64,000 nt of DNA, taken from positions 558,001 to 622,000 of the forward strand of contig NZ_FNTX01000001.1 of assembly GCF_900105765.1 (NCBI RefSeq), read 5' to 3'. Under the pieces are notes generated by a model. The model did not search any database. It was not told the DNA's origin and worked only from the letters and a program-made list of their open reading frames with translations. The translations under genes and the position numbers were made by a program. Numbering within the stretch: the stretch's first letter is position 1; every line of letters starts with the position of its first letter. Below are positions 8,796 through 16,935 of this stretch, in pieces. The stretch comes from Ruania alba. GTDB lineage: Bacteria > Actinomycetota > Actinomycetes > Actinomycetales > Beutenbergiaceae.

Positions 8796-9959
8796 ATGCG
8801 TGCCGTGTGGGTGATGGTCACCAAGGACCTGCAGCAACGGCTGCGGGACAAGTCGGTGCTGATCTTCTCCATCGCGGTGCCGCTGGCGCTGATGTCGGTG
8901 CTCAACCTGGTGATCCCCACCGGCGCCGACGAGGTCGAACTCGAGCCGGTGTCCGTCGCGGTCGCGGTGGATCCCGACGACGAGCTCGCCGGAGTGGTCG
9001 TCTCCAGCCTGACCGGCCTGAGCATCTTTCCGGTGACGGCAACCGACGCCGAGGACCCGCGCGCCAGGGTGGACGCCGGTGACGCCGATCTCGGCCTGAT
9101 CATCCCGCCCGGGCTCACCGAGGACCTGCGCTCGGGCACCGAGCACTCCGTGCAGATGGTGGTCGGCGACAACGCGGGCCTGTCCGCGAACATCCTGATC
9201 GCCGTCACCGACGGATTGCTCGCCGAGATGCGCTCACGCAGTGTCTCCGCCGCGGCGGAGATCGAGGCTGGCCTCGCACCCGAGGTCGCTGCGCAGCTGG
9301 CGCAGGAGGAATTGGACGCGGCCGGTGCGATCACGGCCGAGCCCGGCGAGGCGTCCGATCAACAGCTCAGCGCCGGCGGTGCGCTGATTGCCGGGCAAGC
9401 CGGCCTGTTCCTGATGTTCACCGTCGGGTTCGGAGTGCTCTCCATGGTGGCCGAGCGGGACAACGGCACCCTTGCCCGGTTGCGATCGATGCCGATCCGG
9501 CCCGGGTCGATCGTGCTCGCCAAGGCACTCGGTGCGTTCGTGCTCGGGGTGCTGGCCACCTCGGTGCTGCTGATCGCAGGGTCGCTGCTGTTCGGGGTCA
9601 CCTTCGGCAATCTGGGCGCCGTGGCCGTGCTGGTGGTGTGTGCCGTGGCCGCGGCCACCTCGCTCACCTTCATCGTGGTGCGCCTGGCGCGCACGGCCGA
9701 GCAGGCGAACATCGTGCAGACCATCCTCGCCCTGGTCCTCGGCATGTCCGGCGGGGCGTTCTTCCCGATCGCCGCTAGTGGTGCACTCGGAGCGGCCCTC
9801 GATGTGAATCCGATCGCCGCGTTCACTCGCGGGCTGGGCATCACCGCCGGGGGCGGCGGGCTCACCGACCTGACGATTCCGGTGCTCACCCTGCTCGCGT
9901 TCGCCGCGGCATGCCTGCTGATCTCCCGGCTGATCCCGGACCGAGGGGAGACCCGATGA
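8796..9959 (+). CDS. ABC-2 type exporter permease (first subunit)
   Basis: This 387-residue membrane protein begins MRAVWVMVTKDLQQRLRDKS, has one N-terminal transmembrane helix (VLIFSIAVPLALMSVLNLVI), an extracytoplasmic domain of about 150 residues, and then five or six hydrophobic helices (GLFLMFTVGFGVLSMVAE to LTLLAFAAACLLISRL). WGP-like ABC2_membrane_3 features such as MVAERDNGTLARLRSMP are visible. It starts 3 bases after the ATPase stop and overlaps the next permease by 4 bases. Two non-identical permeases in tandem suggest a heterodimeric channel. Confidence 0.9.
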   Translation: MRAVWVMVTKDLQQRLRDKSVLIFSIAVPLALMSVLNLVIPTGADEVELEPVSVAVAVDPDDELAGVVVSSLTGLSIFPVTATDAEDPRARVDAGDADLGLIIPPGLTEDLRSGTEHSVQMVVGDNAGLSANILIAVTDGLLAEMRSRSVSAAAEIEAGLAPEVAAQLAQEELDAAGAITAEPGEASDQQLSAGGALIAGQAGLFLMFTVGFGVLSMVAERDNGTLARLRSMPIRPGSIVLAKALGAFVLGVLATSVLLIAGSLLFGVTFGNLGAVAVLVVCAVAAATSLTFIVVRLARTAEQANIVQTILALVLGMSGGAFFPIAASGALGAALDVNPIAAFTRGLGITAGGGGLTDLTIPVLTLLAFAAACLLISRLIPDRGETR

Positions 9960-11119
9960 GTGTCGTCGGCGCGATCGCCGGGGTGGAGCTGCGCCGGTTC
10001 CTGCGGGACAAGTCCAACATCTTCTTCACCTTCATCTTCCCGCTGCTGCTCGTGGTGGTGATCGGCGCCCAGTTCGGCGGCGGTGCGAGCAACGGACGGG
10101 TTTTGCTGACCGAGACCGAGACGAGTTTCGGTCAGGACCTGCAGACCACGCTCGGCGGTGCCGACGTCAGCGTCGATCCCTCCTCGGCCGGGGACGCGGC
10201 TGAAGCGCTCGCGCGGGGACGAGCCGATGTGGCCATCATCATCTCCCCCGAGGATGTGGCCGCCTACGATGCCGGAGAACCGGTCGAGGTGGAGGTGATC
10301 CAGGCCTCCACGAACGGGGCGTTGACCACGGCCCAGCGGGTACAGACCGCGTTGAACGAGCTCGCCACCACGCGTGCTCAGCTGACCGCCCTGACCGATG
10401 CCGGAGCGGACCCGGATGTCGCGGCACAGGCGGTGCAGACAGCAGAGCAGGAGGTGCCGCCGCTCGAGGTCGAGGTGATCGACGTCAACGAGATCAGCCA
10501 GGCGTTCGCCGGCGCGACGGGTTTCGACGTCGGAGCTGCCTCGCAGGTGCTGCTGTTCGTGTTCATGGCCGCACTGGCCGGGTCCGGCACGCTGATCGAC
10601 GCGCGCCGCAACGGGGTGATCGCACGTACCCTCGCCGCACCTGTAGGCACGGGCAGCGTCGTAGCCGGGCAGGCGCTCGGACGATGGGTCATCGCGGCCT
10701 TCCAAGGGGTGTACGTGATGGCCGGGACAACCCTGCTGTTCGGTGTCACCTGGGGAAGTCTGCCCGTCGCCCTGCTGGTGGTTGCCGTGTTTGCGGCGGT
10801 GGCGGCCGGGTTCGCCATGGTGATCGGCTCGCTCCTGGACAACGAGGGTGCTGCTACCGGTCTCGGTGTCGGGCTCTCCCTGGTGCTCGCCGCCCTTGGC
10901 GGGTGCATGTTCCCGCAAGAACTCTTCCCGGACACGCTCCGCACTGTCAGCTCGTTCACCCCGCACGGCTGGGGCTACCGCGCGTTCGCCGAGGTGCAGC
11001 GGCACGACGCCGGGGTGGCGGAGATCCTGCCGCACCTGGGTGTGCTCGCTGCTTTCGCGGCCGGCGCACTGCTGCTGGGGTCGCTGCTGCTGCGGCGCAG
11101 CCTGGGCCGGTCGATCTGA
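9956..11119 (+). CDS. ABC-2 type exporter permease (second subunit)
   Basis: The 387-residue protein is a paralogue of the previous permease: an N-terminal helix after ELRRFLRDKSNIFFTFIFPL, a large outer domain and a C-terminal membrane bundle containing DARRNGVIARTLAAPV and the helix after LAAFAAGALLLG. Its ATG overlaps the upstream TGA (ATGA), which implies translational coupling. It is the last gene of the exporter operon; the converging DoxX-like gene ends 21 bases away. Confidence 0.9.
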   Translation: MSVVGAIAGVELRRFLRDKSNIFFTFIFPLLLVVVIGAQFGGGASNGRVLLTETETSFGQDLQTTLGGADVSVDPSSAGDAAEALARGRADVAIIISPEDVAAYDAGEPVEVEVIQASTNGALTTAQRVQTALNELATTRAQLTALTDAGADPDVAAQAVQTAEQEVPPLEVEVIDVNEISQAFAGATGFDVGAASQVLLFVFMAALAGSGTLIDARRNGVIARTLAAPVGTGSVVAGQALGRWVIAAFQGVYVMAGTTLLFGVTWGSLPVALLVVAVFAAVAAGFAMVIGSLLDNEGAATGLGVGLSLVLAALGGCMFPQELFPDTLRTVSSFTPHGWGYRAFAEVQRHDAGVAEILPHLGVLAAFAAGALLLGSLLLRRSLGRSI

Positions 11120-11139
11120 GCCCCCGGACGAACGCAGCG

Positions 11140-11526
11140 TCACGAACCGAAGGGCACGAGCACGAAGCGTCCCCACGCCACGAAGGCGAAGAGGCCCAGG
11201 TAGACGAGGTCACCGGCCAAGAACCCCCACTCGCTGCGACGAAACCGGGTCGTGGCAGCGCCGGCCATCACCAGCATCAGCCCGGTCGCGGCGATCGGGA
11301 CCAGCACGGGCGCGACATCGACAGCTGCCGGCAGAACCAGTCCCATCGCCCCCACGATCTTCGTGATGCCGATCGCTGTGATGTGCCCGGTGCCGAAGTC
11401 GTCGACCCAGTGGTTGCCCCGGCCGAACGAACGGTACTTCTCCTTCGTCATCGCCAGTTGGCTGGTGCCTCCGAGCAGGTAGGCGAGCGCCAGCACACCC
11501 GCCACGATCCACAAAGCGGTGTCCAT
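11140..11526 (-). CDS. DoxX-family small membrane protein
   Basis: The 128-residue protein has four hydrophobic helices (ALWIVAGVLALAYLLGGTSQ, ITAIGITKIVGAMGLVLPA, APVLVPIAATGLMLVMAGA, LAGDLVYLGLFAFVAWGRF) in the DoxX/DoxD pattern of membrane proteins linked to thiol and respiratory redox homeostasis. GGAGGAGG lies 5 bases before the ATG. It is divergent from the ECF sigma factor gene across a 79-base gap, and may be one of its targets, since ECF41-type sigma factors usually sit beside the gene they control. Confidence 0.75.
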   Translation of the reverse strand: MDTALWIVAGVLALAYLLGGTSQLAMTKEKYRSFGRGNHWVDDFGTGHITAIGITKIVGAMGLVLPAAVDVAPVLVPIAATGLMLVMAGAATTRFRRSEWGFLAGDLVYLGLFAFVAWGRFVLVPFGS

Positions 11527-11605
11527 GTATCCTCCTCCGTGTTACCTCAGCCCTTGCGGGCACGTCGTACCCATGACGGATCTCGGCCACGAAAGGTAAC
11601 GCCGC

Positions 11606-12475
11606 ATGACTTCCGACGCTGTCCCTACCGAGGGCTTCGAGGGCGAGCGCGAGCGTCTGATCGCGATGGCCTATCGGATGCTCGGATCCCGTGCTGATGC
11701 CGAGGACGCGGTGCAAGAAGCATGGCTACGCCTGGCGCGTCAGGACATCAGCGCCATCGACAACCTCCCCGGGTGGCTGACCACCGTCGTCGGCCGGGTC
11801 TGTCTCGATGTGCTGCGTGCCCGCCGAGCCAGGCCCGAGGCGTCCTACGACGGCGAGCTCCCGGACTTCGTCGTCGCCGAGGATGAGGTCACCCCGGAGG
11901 AGAGCGCGGTCATGGCGGACTCGGTCGGGTTGGCGCTGCTGGTGGTCCTGGATACCCTGCGCCCGGATGAACGACTGGCATTCGTGCTGCACGACGTGTT
12001 CGGGGTGCCCTTCGCCGAGGTCGGCCAGATCCTCGGCAAATCCACCGACGCCGCCAAGATGGACGCCAGTCGAGCACGCCGGAAGGTCCGTGGCACCCCG
12101 CGGACCACGGCGAAACGCCAGGAGCAGCGAGACGTGGTCGATGCCTTCCTCGCCGCCGCTCGCGAGGGGGATTTCGACGGGCTCGTGACATTGCTGCATC
12201 CCGAGGTGACCTGGCGCTCCTACACCGCCCGCGGCACGATCGAGCATCTCGGTGCGGCCGAGGTGGTGGAGGCAGCGCGGCGTGGCCGTCGCGCCTCGGT
12301 CGTGGCCGGTCGCGTGTTGGTTAACGGCGAGCCCGGCATCATGACCTGGGGGCGTAGCGGCGCCCCGGTCAGTGTGATGGCCTGCACGGTCGTCGACGGA
12401 CGCATCGTGGACGTCGTGGCACTGGTCGATCCGATCCGCCTCGCAGCGATGGATGTCCCCGCACCCCCGCAGTAG
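11606..12475 (+). CDS. ECF41-type RNA polymerase sigma factor with SnoaL-like C-terminus
   Basis: The 289-residue protein has sigma region 2 (RERLIAMAYRMLGSRADAED, then AVQEAWLRLAR), region 4 (RPDERLAFVLHDVFGVPFAE, then VGQILGKSTDAAKMDASRAR) and about 110 extra C-terminal residues with an NTF2/SnoaL-like look that end in VDGRIVDVVALVDPIRL. That extension regulates ECF41 sigma factors from within and takes the place of a separate anti-sigma factor. GAAAGG precedes the ATG. No obvious TGTCACA/CGTC promoter of the class was found in the divergent gap, so its target remains open. Confidence 0.85.
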   Translation: MTSDAVPTEGFEGERERLIAMAYRMLGSRADAEDAVQEAWLRLARQDISAIDNLPGWLTTVVGRVCLDVLRARRARPEASYDGELPDFVVAEDEVTPEESAVMADSVGLALLVVLDTLRPDERLAFVLHDVFGVPFAEVGQILGKSTDAAKMDASRARRKVRGTPRTTAKRQEQRDVVDAFLAAAREGDFDGLVTLLHPEVTWRSYTARGTIEHLGAAEVVEAARRGRRASVVAGRVLVNGEPGIMTWGRSGAPVSVMACTVVDGRIVDVVALVDPIRLAAMDVPAPPQ

Positions 12476-12544
12476 CCCGTCCAGAGTGTGGACACAAGAC
12501 CGGAACGATTGGGCGCTCGGCCGTGTGACAGCGAGGATGAGCCC

Positions 12545-12610
12545 ATGACCCTGTTCTCCCGCACCGCCCGTGTCCCGGCTGTTCGTGCCGCCGGGCGAAT
12601 GCGCGGCTGA
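12545..12610 (+). CDS. possible 21-residue leader peptide upstream of metQNI
   Basis: A short ORF (MTLFSRTARVPAVRAAGRMR, then Gly) starts 8 bases after GAGGA and ends 98 bases before metQ. It is arginine-rich with one internal Met codon near its end. Position and ribosome site fit a translated leader, but there is no run of Met codons and no clear attenuator stem. This is a weak call. Confidence 0.25.
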   Translation: MTLFSRTARVPAVRAAGRMRG

Positions 12611-12708
12611 CAGCCCGCTGCCGGAGACGCACGCCGCATCGCGGCCACCTGGCACACCCCTGCCCCCTCCTAGTCGTCCCTGACCTCACCCCCGGAAAGG
12701 TGCCACCC

Positions 12709-13611
12709 ATGTCCACACTGCTCTCCCGCCGTCACCTCACGGCGACCGCCCTTGCCGCCACCGCAGCCCTCACCCTCGCCGCCTGTGGTGGAGCCGATGC
12801 CGCCGACGGCGCAGCCGCCGGCACCGAGGACGACCCGATCCGCATCGGTGTGGTGAACTCCTCCGAACCGCAGTGGGAGGTGTTCGAGACGGCCGCGGCA
12901 GACGAGGGCATCACGGTGGAGATGGTGAACTTCTCCGACTACCAGCTGCCCAACCAGGGCCTGACCGACGGCGACCTGGACCTGAACCAGTTCCAGCACC
13001 TGCAGTTCCTGGCCAAGTACAACGTCAACACTGACAGCGACCTCACCCCGATCGGCGCCACCGCGGTGTACCCGCTGAGCCTGTTCTCCCTCGAGCACGC
13101 CAGCGTGGAGGAGATCCCGGAAGGATCCGAGATCGCCATCCCGAACGACGAGACGAACCAGGCGCGCGCGCTCCTGGTGCTGCAGGAGGCGGGTCTGCTC
13201 GCCCTCGAGGGAGGCGGTAGTGCCTTCTCCACACCTGCTGACGTGATCGCGGCCGAGTCCCGGGTGAGTGTGACACCGGTGGACGCGGCCCAGACGGCGC
13301 TGGCCCTGCAGGACGTGGCCGCCTCGATCATCAACAACGACTTCGTGGCCGATGCGGGCCTGGTGGCTGAGGACGCGATCTTCTCCGACGACCCGGCCTC
13401 GGACGCTGCGGCGCCCTACATCAACATCTGGGTCTCCAGCGCCGGCGAGGCGGACAACGAGACCTTCGCCCAGCTCGTCGAGCTCTACCACTCGCCCGAG
13501 GTGGAGGAGGCAGCGTTCGAGTCCTCCGGTGGCAGTGCGGTCTTCGTGAACAATCCGGCCGACGAGCTGCAGGAGATCCTCGCCCAGATCGAGAGCGACT
13601 TCTCGCAGTAG
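12709..13611 (+). CDS. metQ: methionine ABC transporter substrate-binding lipoprotein (MetQ)
   Basis: The 300-residue NlpA/MetQ-family protein begins with a lipoprotein signal whose lipobox LAAC places the lipidated residue at Cys26. The mature part has IRIGVVNSSEPQWEVFETAA, VEMVNFSDYQLPNQGLTDGD, LDLNQFQHLQFL and IAIPNDETNQARALLVLQEA, all hallmarks of the family that captures D/L-methionine outside the membrane. The ATG at 12709 is preferred over an in-frame GTG at 12700 because GGAAAGG (12694-12700) is well placed for it. metN and metI follow, which makes the substrate assignment solid. Confidence 0.93.
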   Translation: MSTLLSRRHLTATALAATAALTLAACGGADAADGAAAGTEDDPIRIGVVNSSEPQWEVFETAAADEGITVEMVNFSDYQLPNQGLTDGDLDLNQFQHLQFLAKYNVNTDSDLTPIGATAVYPLSLFSLEHASVEEIPEGSEIAIPNDETNQARALLVLQEAGLLALEGGGSAFSTPADVIAAESRVSVTPVDAAQTALALQDVAASIINNDFVADAGLVAEDAIFSDDPASDAAAPYINIWVSSAGEADNETFAQLVELYHSPEVEEAAFESSGGSAVFVNNPADELQEILAQIESDFSQ

Positions 13612-13682
13612 TAATTGGCCCTGGCACACTGCTTCCCGGGTGCGGACTCGCCCGGGAAGCAGACGTGCGTCGGAGGAGAGTC

Positions 13683-14879
13683 ATGACGGAACCGATCATC
13701 GCCTTCCGCGAAGCGAGCAAGGTGTTCACCGCCCGCAGCGGGGACGTCCGCGCGGTGGATGGGGTGTCCTTCGACATCAGCCCCGGGGAGATCTTCGGCG
13801 TGATCGGGTACTCCGGCGCCGGGAAGAGCACCCTGGTGCGGCTCATCAACGCCCTCGAGCCGGCGACCTCCGGTTCGGTGGTGGTGGACGGTCTGGACCT
13901 GACCACGTTGCCGGAGTCCCGACTGCGGCAGGTTCGCGCCGGGATCGGGATGATCTTTCAGCAGTTCAACCTGCTCGGATCGCGCTCCGTGGCGAAGAAC
14001 GTCTCCTACCCACTGGAGGTGGCCGGCTGGCCGAAGGCCGAGCGGGCCGCGCGCGTGGCCGAGCTGCTGGACTTCGTGGGCATCGCCGACAAGGCCGGCG
14101 TCTACCCGGCGAAGCTCTCCGGCGGTCAGAAGCAGCGGGTGGGCATCGCCCGGGCGCTGGCCACCAACCCACGCATCCTGCTCGCCGACGAGTGCACCAG
14201 TGCCCTCGACCCGGAGACCACCGCCGACGTCCTCGCCCTGTTACGACGGGTGAACACTGAGCTGGGCATCACCGTGGTGGTGATCACGCATGAGATGGAC
14301 GTGGTGCGCTCCCTGTGTGATCGCGTCGCCGTGATGGAGCACGGCCGGGTGGTCGAGCTGGACGACACCTACCGGGTGTTCTCCACCCCGCAGCACCCGG
14401 TGAGTCGCCGGTTCGTGGCCTCCGCCCTCAAGGACCGCCCGACGGCGGACGTGCTGGAGCGGCTGCGCGGGCGGCACCCGGGCCGCCTGGTGACGGTGGG
14501 AGTCGACGATGCCGGACACTCCACGGCCACGATGAACGAGGTGCTCCGTGAGGCTGGGGTGGACTCCACCGTGGTCTTCGGCGGGATCACCGAAGTCGCC
14601 CAGCGCCCGTACGGCTCGCTCACCTTGGAGCTCACCGGGCAGCCGGCCAGCATCCAGCAGGGGGTGACGGCGTTGCGCGCCTTCTCCGACGTGGTCGACC
14701 TGGGTACGGCGTCCGATCCGCACGAGGATCCGTCCATGGCAACTCCTCGGGGCTCATCCGACGGCGGGACGCCGGACGGGCCACCCGCCATGCCGCCTCC
14801 CAGAACGAGGCGACCCGGATCGGGACTGTTCGGTGGCGGCTCGTCCCACCTGCCGATCGGTGATGGGAGGACCAGCTGA
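13683..14879 (+). CDS. metN: methionine ABC transporter ATP-binding protein (MetN)
   Basis: The 398-residue ATPase has Walker A GYSGAGKST, a Q-loop (GMIFQQFNLL), signature LSGGQKQRVGIARALA, Walker B (ILLADECTSALDP), the H-loop (VVITHEMDVV) and a C-terminal NIL domain that senses methionine. The usual length is about 345 residues. The extra ~50 at the C-terminus are rich in Pro, Gly, Ser and Arg and end at the metI start. GGAGGAGAG precedes the ATG. The stop overlaps the metI start by one base (TGATG). Confidence 0.95.
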   Translation: MTEPIIAFREASKVFTARSGDVRAVDGVSFDISPGEIFGVIGYSGAGKSTLVRLINALEPATSGSVVVDGLDLTTLPESRLRQVRAGIGMIFQQFNLLGSRSVAKNVSYPLEVAGWPKAERAARVAELLDFVGIADKAGVYPAKLSGGQKQRVGIARALATNPRILLADECTSALDPETTADVLALLRRVNTELGITVVVITHEMDVVRSLCDRVAVMEHGRVVELDDTYRVFSTPQHPVSRRFVASALKDRPTADVLERLRGRHPGRLVTVGVDDAGHSTATMNEVLREAGVDSTVVFGGITEVAQRPYGSLTLELTGQPASIQQGVTALRAFSDVVDLGTASDPHEDPSMATPRGSSDGGTPDGPPAMPPPRTRRPGSGLFGGGSSHLPIGDGRTS

Positions 14880-15535
14880 TGGACTGGGAGCGACTCACAC
14901 CGCTGCTGATCGCCGCCGCCGGTGAGACGGCGTACATCGTGCTGATCGCCATGGCGGCGGGCGGCCTGTGCGGGCTGGCGATCGGCCTCGGCCTGTACCT
15001 GTTCCGCCCCGGGAACCTGCTGGCGAACAGGTTCGTCTTCGGTGTGCTGAACGTCGCGGTGAACATCGTGCGGCCTATTCCGTTCATCATCTTCCTGGTG
15101 GCGATCGGACCGCTGAACAGACTCGTCACCGGCAGCACGATCGGGATCGAGCCGTTCACCTTCGCGCTGTCCTTCATGGCCACCTTCGTGTTCGCCCGCC
15201 TGGTGGAGCAGAACCTGCTCGGTATCGACCCGGGCGTGGTGGAGGCCGCGCGCGCGATGGGCGCGAGTCCCCTGCGGATCATCGGGAGTGTGCTGATCCC
15301 GGAGGCGCTCGCCCCCCTGATCCTCGGGTTCACCTTCTTGTTCGTCGCCGTCCTGGACGCCTCGGCGATCGCCGGGTACCTCGGCGCCGGCGGCCTCGGC
15401 GACTTCGCCATCGTGCACGGGTACCGCCAGTTCGACTGGGGTGTCACTGCGATGGTGGTGCTCGTCATCATCGTGATCGTGCACGCTGTGCAATGGCTGG
15501 GGAACACCCTCGCCCGGAAGGCGCTGCGCCGCTGA
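14879..15535 (+). CDS. metI: methionine ABC transporter permease (MetI)
   Basis: The 218-residue permease has five hydrophobic helices and the coupling-helix region EAARAMGASPLRIIGSVLIP typical of MetI. It is the last gene of metQNI, translationally coupled to metN through a one-base overlap. Its length matches the family. Confidence 0.95.
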   Translation: MDWERLTPLLIAAAGETAYIVLIAMAAGGLCGLAIGLGLYLFRPGNLLANRFVFGVLNVAVNIVRPIPFIIFLVAIGPLNRLVTGSTIGIEPFTFALSFMATFVFARLVEQNLLGIDPGVVEAARAMGASPLRIIGSVLIPEALAPLILGFTFLFVAVLDASAIAGYLGAGGLGDFAIVHGYRQFDWGVTAMVVLVIIVIVHAVQWLGNTLARKALRR

Positions 15536-15766
15536 CGAAGTCACGGTGAACCGCCTCCTCAAGGGTTGACTGAGGACGCGTCGTGTCTGTCGTGATCAAC
15601 CTTCGCACTCAGGTATTCGGATCGCAGGACGTGCTTCGTACGCTTCGAATTGTGACTTGTATCACCTTCATGGCGGAGGTATTCTCGGCATATGGGGAAA
15701 TATGGGTATGGGTGAGGAATGGGCTTCTTTCGCTAGCTGTCGCACTCGGATCCGCGCTAGGAGTCA

Positions 15767-16084
15767 ATGCCGTCGGGCGCGGTGGCAGTTCCGTCGATGG
15801 GGCAGAGTGCGCAGGCATCCATCGTCTCTGTCGATCAGATCGGTCCTCGGCCGATGGGTTGGGTTCCGGCTGGCAACTGGTTCTACAGTGAGAAGTCGTG
15901 CGCAATGCGCGGCGTCCATCTGATGTACAATCCTCCGCCGCTGATGACATATACCGACTACTACTGCTTTCCGAACTACAGCGATGACCGGTGGAGTCTG
16001 TTGATGTGGTCACCCGAGGTGGGATGTGTTGTTGCGACCGGTGCCCCGGTCACCCGTGAGATGACCGATCTGCAGTGTGGCTAG
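15767..16084 (+). CDS. small Cys-containing, probably secreted protein of unknown function; start possibly frameshifted
   Basis: The 105-residue frame starts MPSGAVAVPSMGQSAQASIV and has four cysteines (in EKSCAM, YYCFP, GCVV, LQCG), a spacing that would suit two disulfides in an exported domain. AGGAG lies 3 bases upstream, which is close. A different frame just upstream (GTG at 15712) encodes MRNGLLSLAVALGSALGVNA, a textbook signal-peptide core. A one-base shift around 15760-15790 would join it to VPSMGQSAQA, a good cleavage site. So the gene may be frameshifted, or the sequence may have an error there. Base composition is lower in GC than its neighbours. The stop overlaps the next start by 8 bases, suggesting coupling. 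No known family is recognised. Confidence 0.5.
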   Translation: MPSGAVAVPSMGQSAQASIVSVDQIGPRPMGWVPAGNWFYSEKSCAMRGVHLMYNPPPLMTYTDYYCFPNYSDDRWSLLMWSPEVGCVVATGAPVTREMTDLQCG

Positions 16085-16805
16085 CCTCAGAGAACGTCGA
16101 CTAGTCGAGGGCCAGCGCGTCGTAGTGACGGCCGTAGTCGATGGTGATTCGTGGTACCTACCACCCCCGAAAGGGCTCGACGTCGTCCATCGACCCGCGC
16201 GCACGCGCTTTGAGTGGCCAGGTTCAGCATCTCCGCCTCTTCAGCCGCTCCGAGTGCAGGGAACGTGGTCCGGTGACGTTCTGCACGTGGCGGGTGCGCA
16301 TGAAGCCACGGAGGTGGAACCGTGGATCGCGTCTGCACACCCACGGAGACGTGCTGCGCCCGCGGTGTGGCAGCAGCGCTCTGCCGATGCGATCGACGTG
16401 GAACGAACGCTACGTAAGATGGGCGCGCTCCTGTGGCTCGGACCGCTCTCTTCGAACGACCACGGGTCGGCGGTCCTGGCCTCCGTCGGGCGGGGAGAGT
16501 CTCGGAGGGTTTCGCGTGCTCTGGAGCCCTTTTATGGCGAATACCTCCGCATCGTGGAGGCATCTTGGACGATGGCGGATCTCGAGCTGGCCCGAGACTC
16601 GCGGCCAGGTGACTACCTGATGGTGACGCACGCCGGAATCGACGTCCTGGGACGATTTCGGCTGACTGCGTTGTTCGAGTACGCAACCGAGCAGGCAATC
16701 GCGTGGCAGGAGGGCTTTCCGGACGGCATGATCGGCGCCGACGCTTGGATCGCGCCGGATGAGCCCGAGTATGGCTACGCCCCTCGCCTGGCTGCTCCCG
16801 GATAG
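16077..16805 (+). CDS. protein of unknown function, 242 aa
   Basis: The protein starts at a GTG inside the end of the preceding gene. The first ~75 residues (QRVVVTAVVDGDSWYLPP and LRVQGTWSGDVLHVAGA) read like a small beta-barrel or OB-type domain. The rest is mixed helix/strand with IVEASWTMADLELARDSRPG and GRFRLTALFEYATEQAIAWQ. There is no signal peptide or membrane segment, so it is probably cytoplasmic. It forms a two-gene unit with the small Cys-containing protein. Codon use is less GC-biased than in flanking genes, pointing to acquisition from elsewhere. An exported peptide with a partner (toxin/immunity-like) is one reading, unproven. Confidence 0.6.
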   Translation: MASLRERRLVEGQRVVVTAVVDGDSWYLPPPKGLDVVHRPARTRFEWPGSASPPLQPLRVQGTWSGDVLHVAGAHEATEVEPWIASAHPRRRAAPAVWQQRSADAIDVERTLRKMGALLWLGPLSSNDHGSAVLASVGRGESRRVSRALEPFYGEYLRIVEASWTMADLELARDSRPGDYLMVTHAGIDVLGRFRLTALFEYATEQAIAWQEGFPDGMIGADAWIAPDEPEYGYAPRLAAPG

Positions 16806-16922
16806 GCGCGATCTGCTCCACCCGCCCACATCCAGGTCGATGTCTGAAGAGGCGCTCGTGGGCGCGACATCCCACGAACGCGCCCGTCCAGTTGCGTGGG
16901 CGAAGAGGCGGTCTGGACTGCG

Positions 16923-16928
16923 TAGGCT
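16923..16928 (+). promoter_or_regulatory. leaderless -10 box (TAGGCT) of the pdtaS-like gene
   Basis: TAGGCT ends 7 bases before the GTG at 16936, which both identifies the promoter and decides the start codon. Confidence 0.5.
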
Positions 16929-16935
16929 AGTCCGC

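Noticed and set aside
7767-11176. Long minus-strand frames opposite the ABC-2 exporter
   Set aside because: His/Gln/Arg-rich antisense shadows; the plus strand has intact ATPase and permease motifs.
12476-12708. SAM riboswitch upstream of metQ
   Set aside because: I could not find the conserved core or kink-turn by eye; a covariance-model search would settle it.
15583-15891. 102-codon frame across the low-GC patch
   Set aside because: Only its first half (a signal-peptide core) looks natural; the rest is better explained by the frame starting at 15767.
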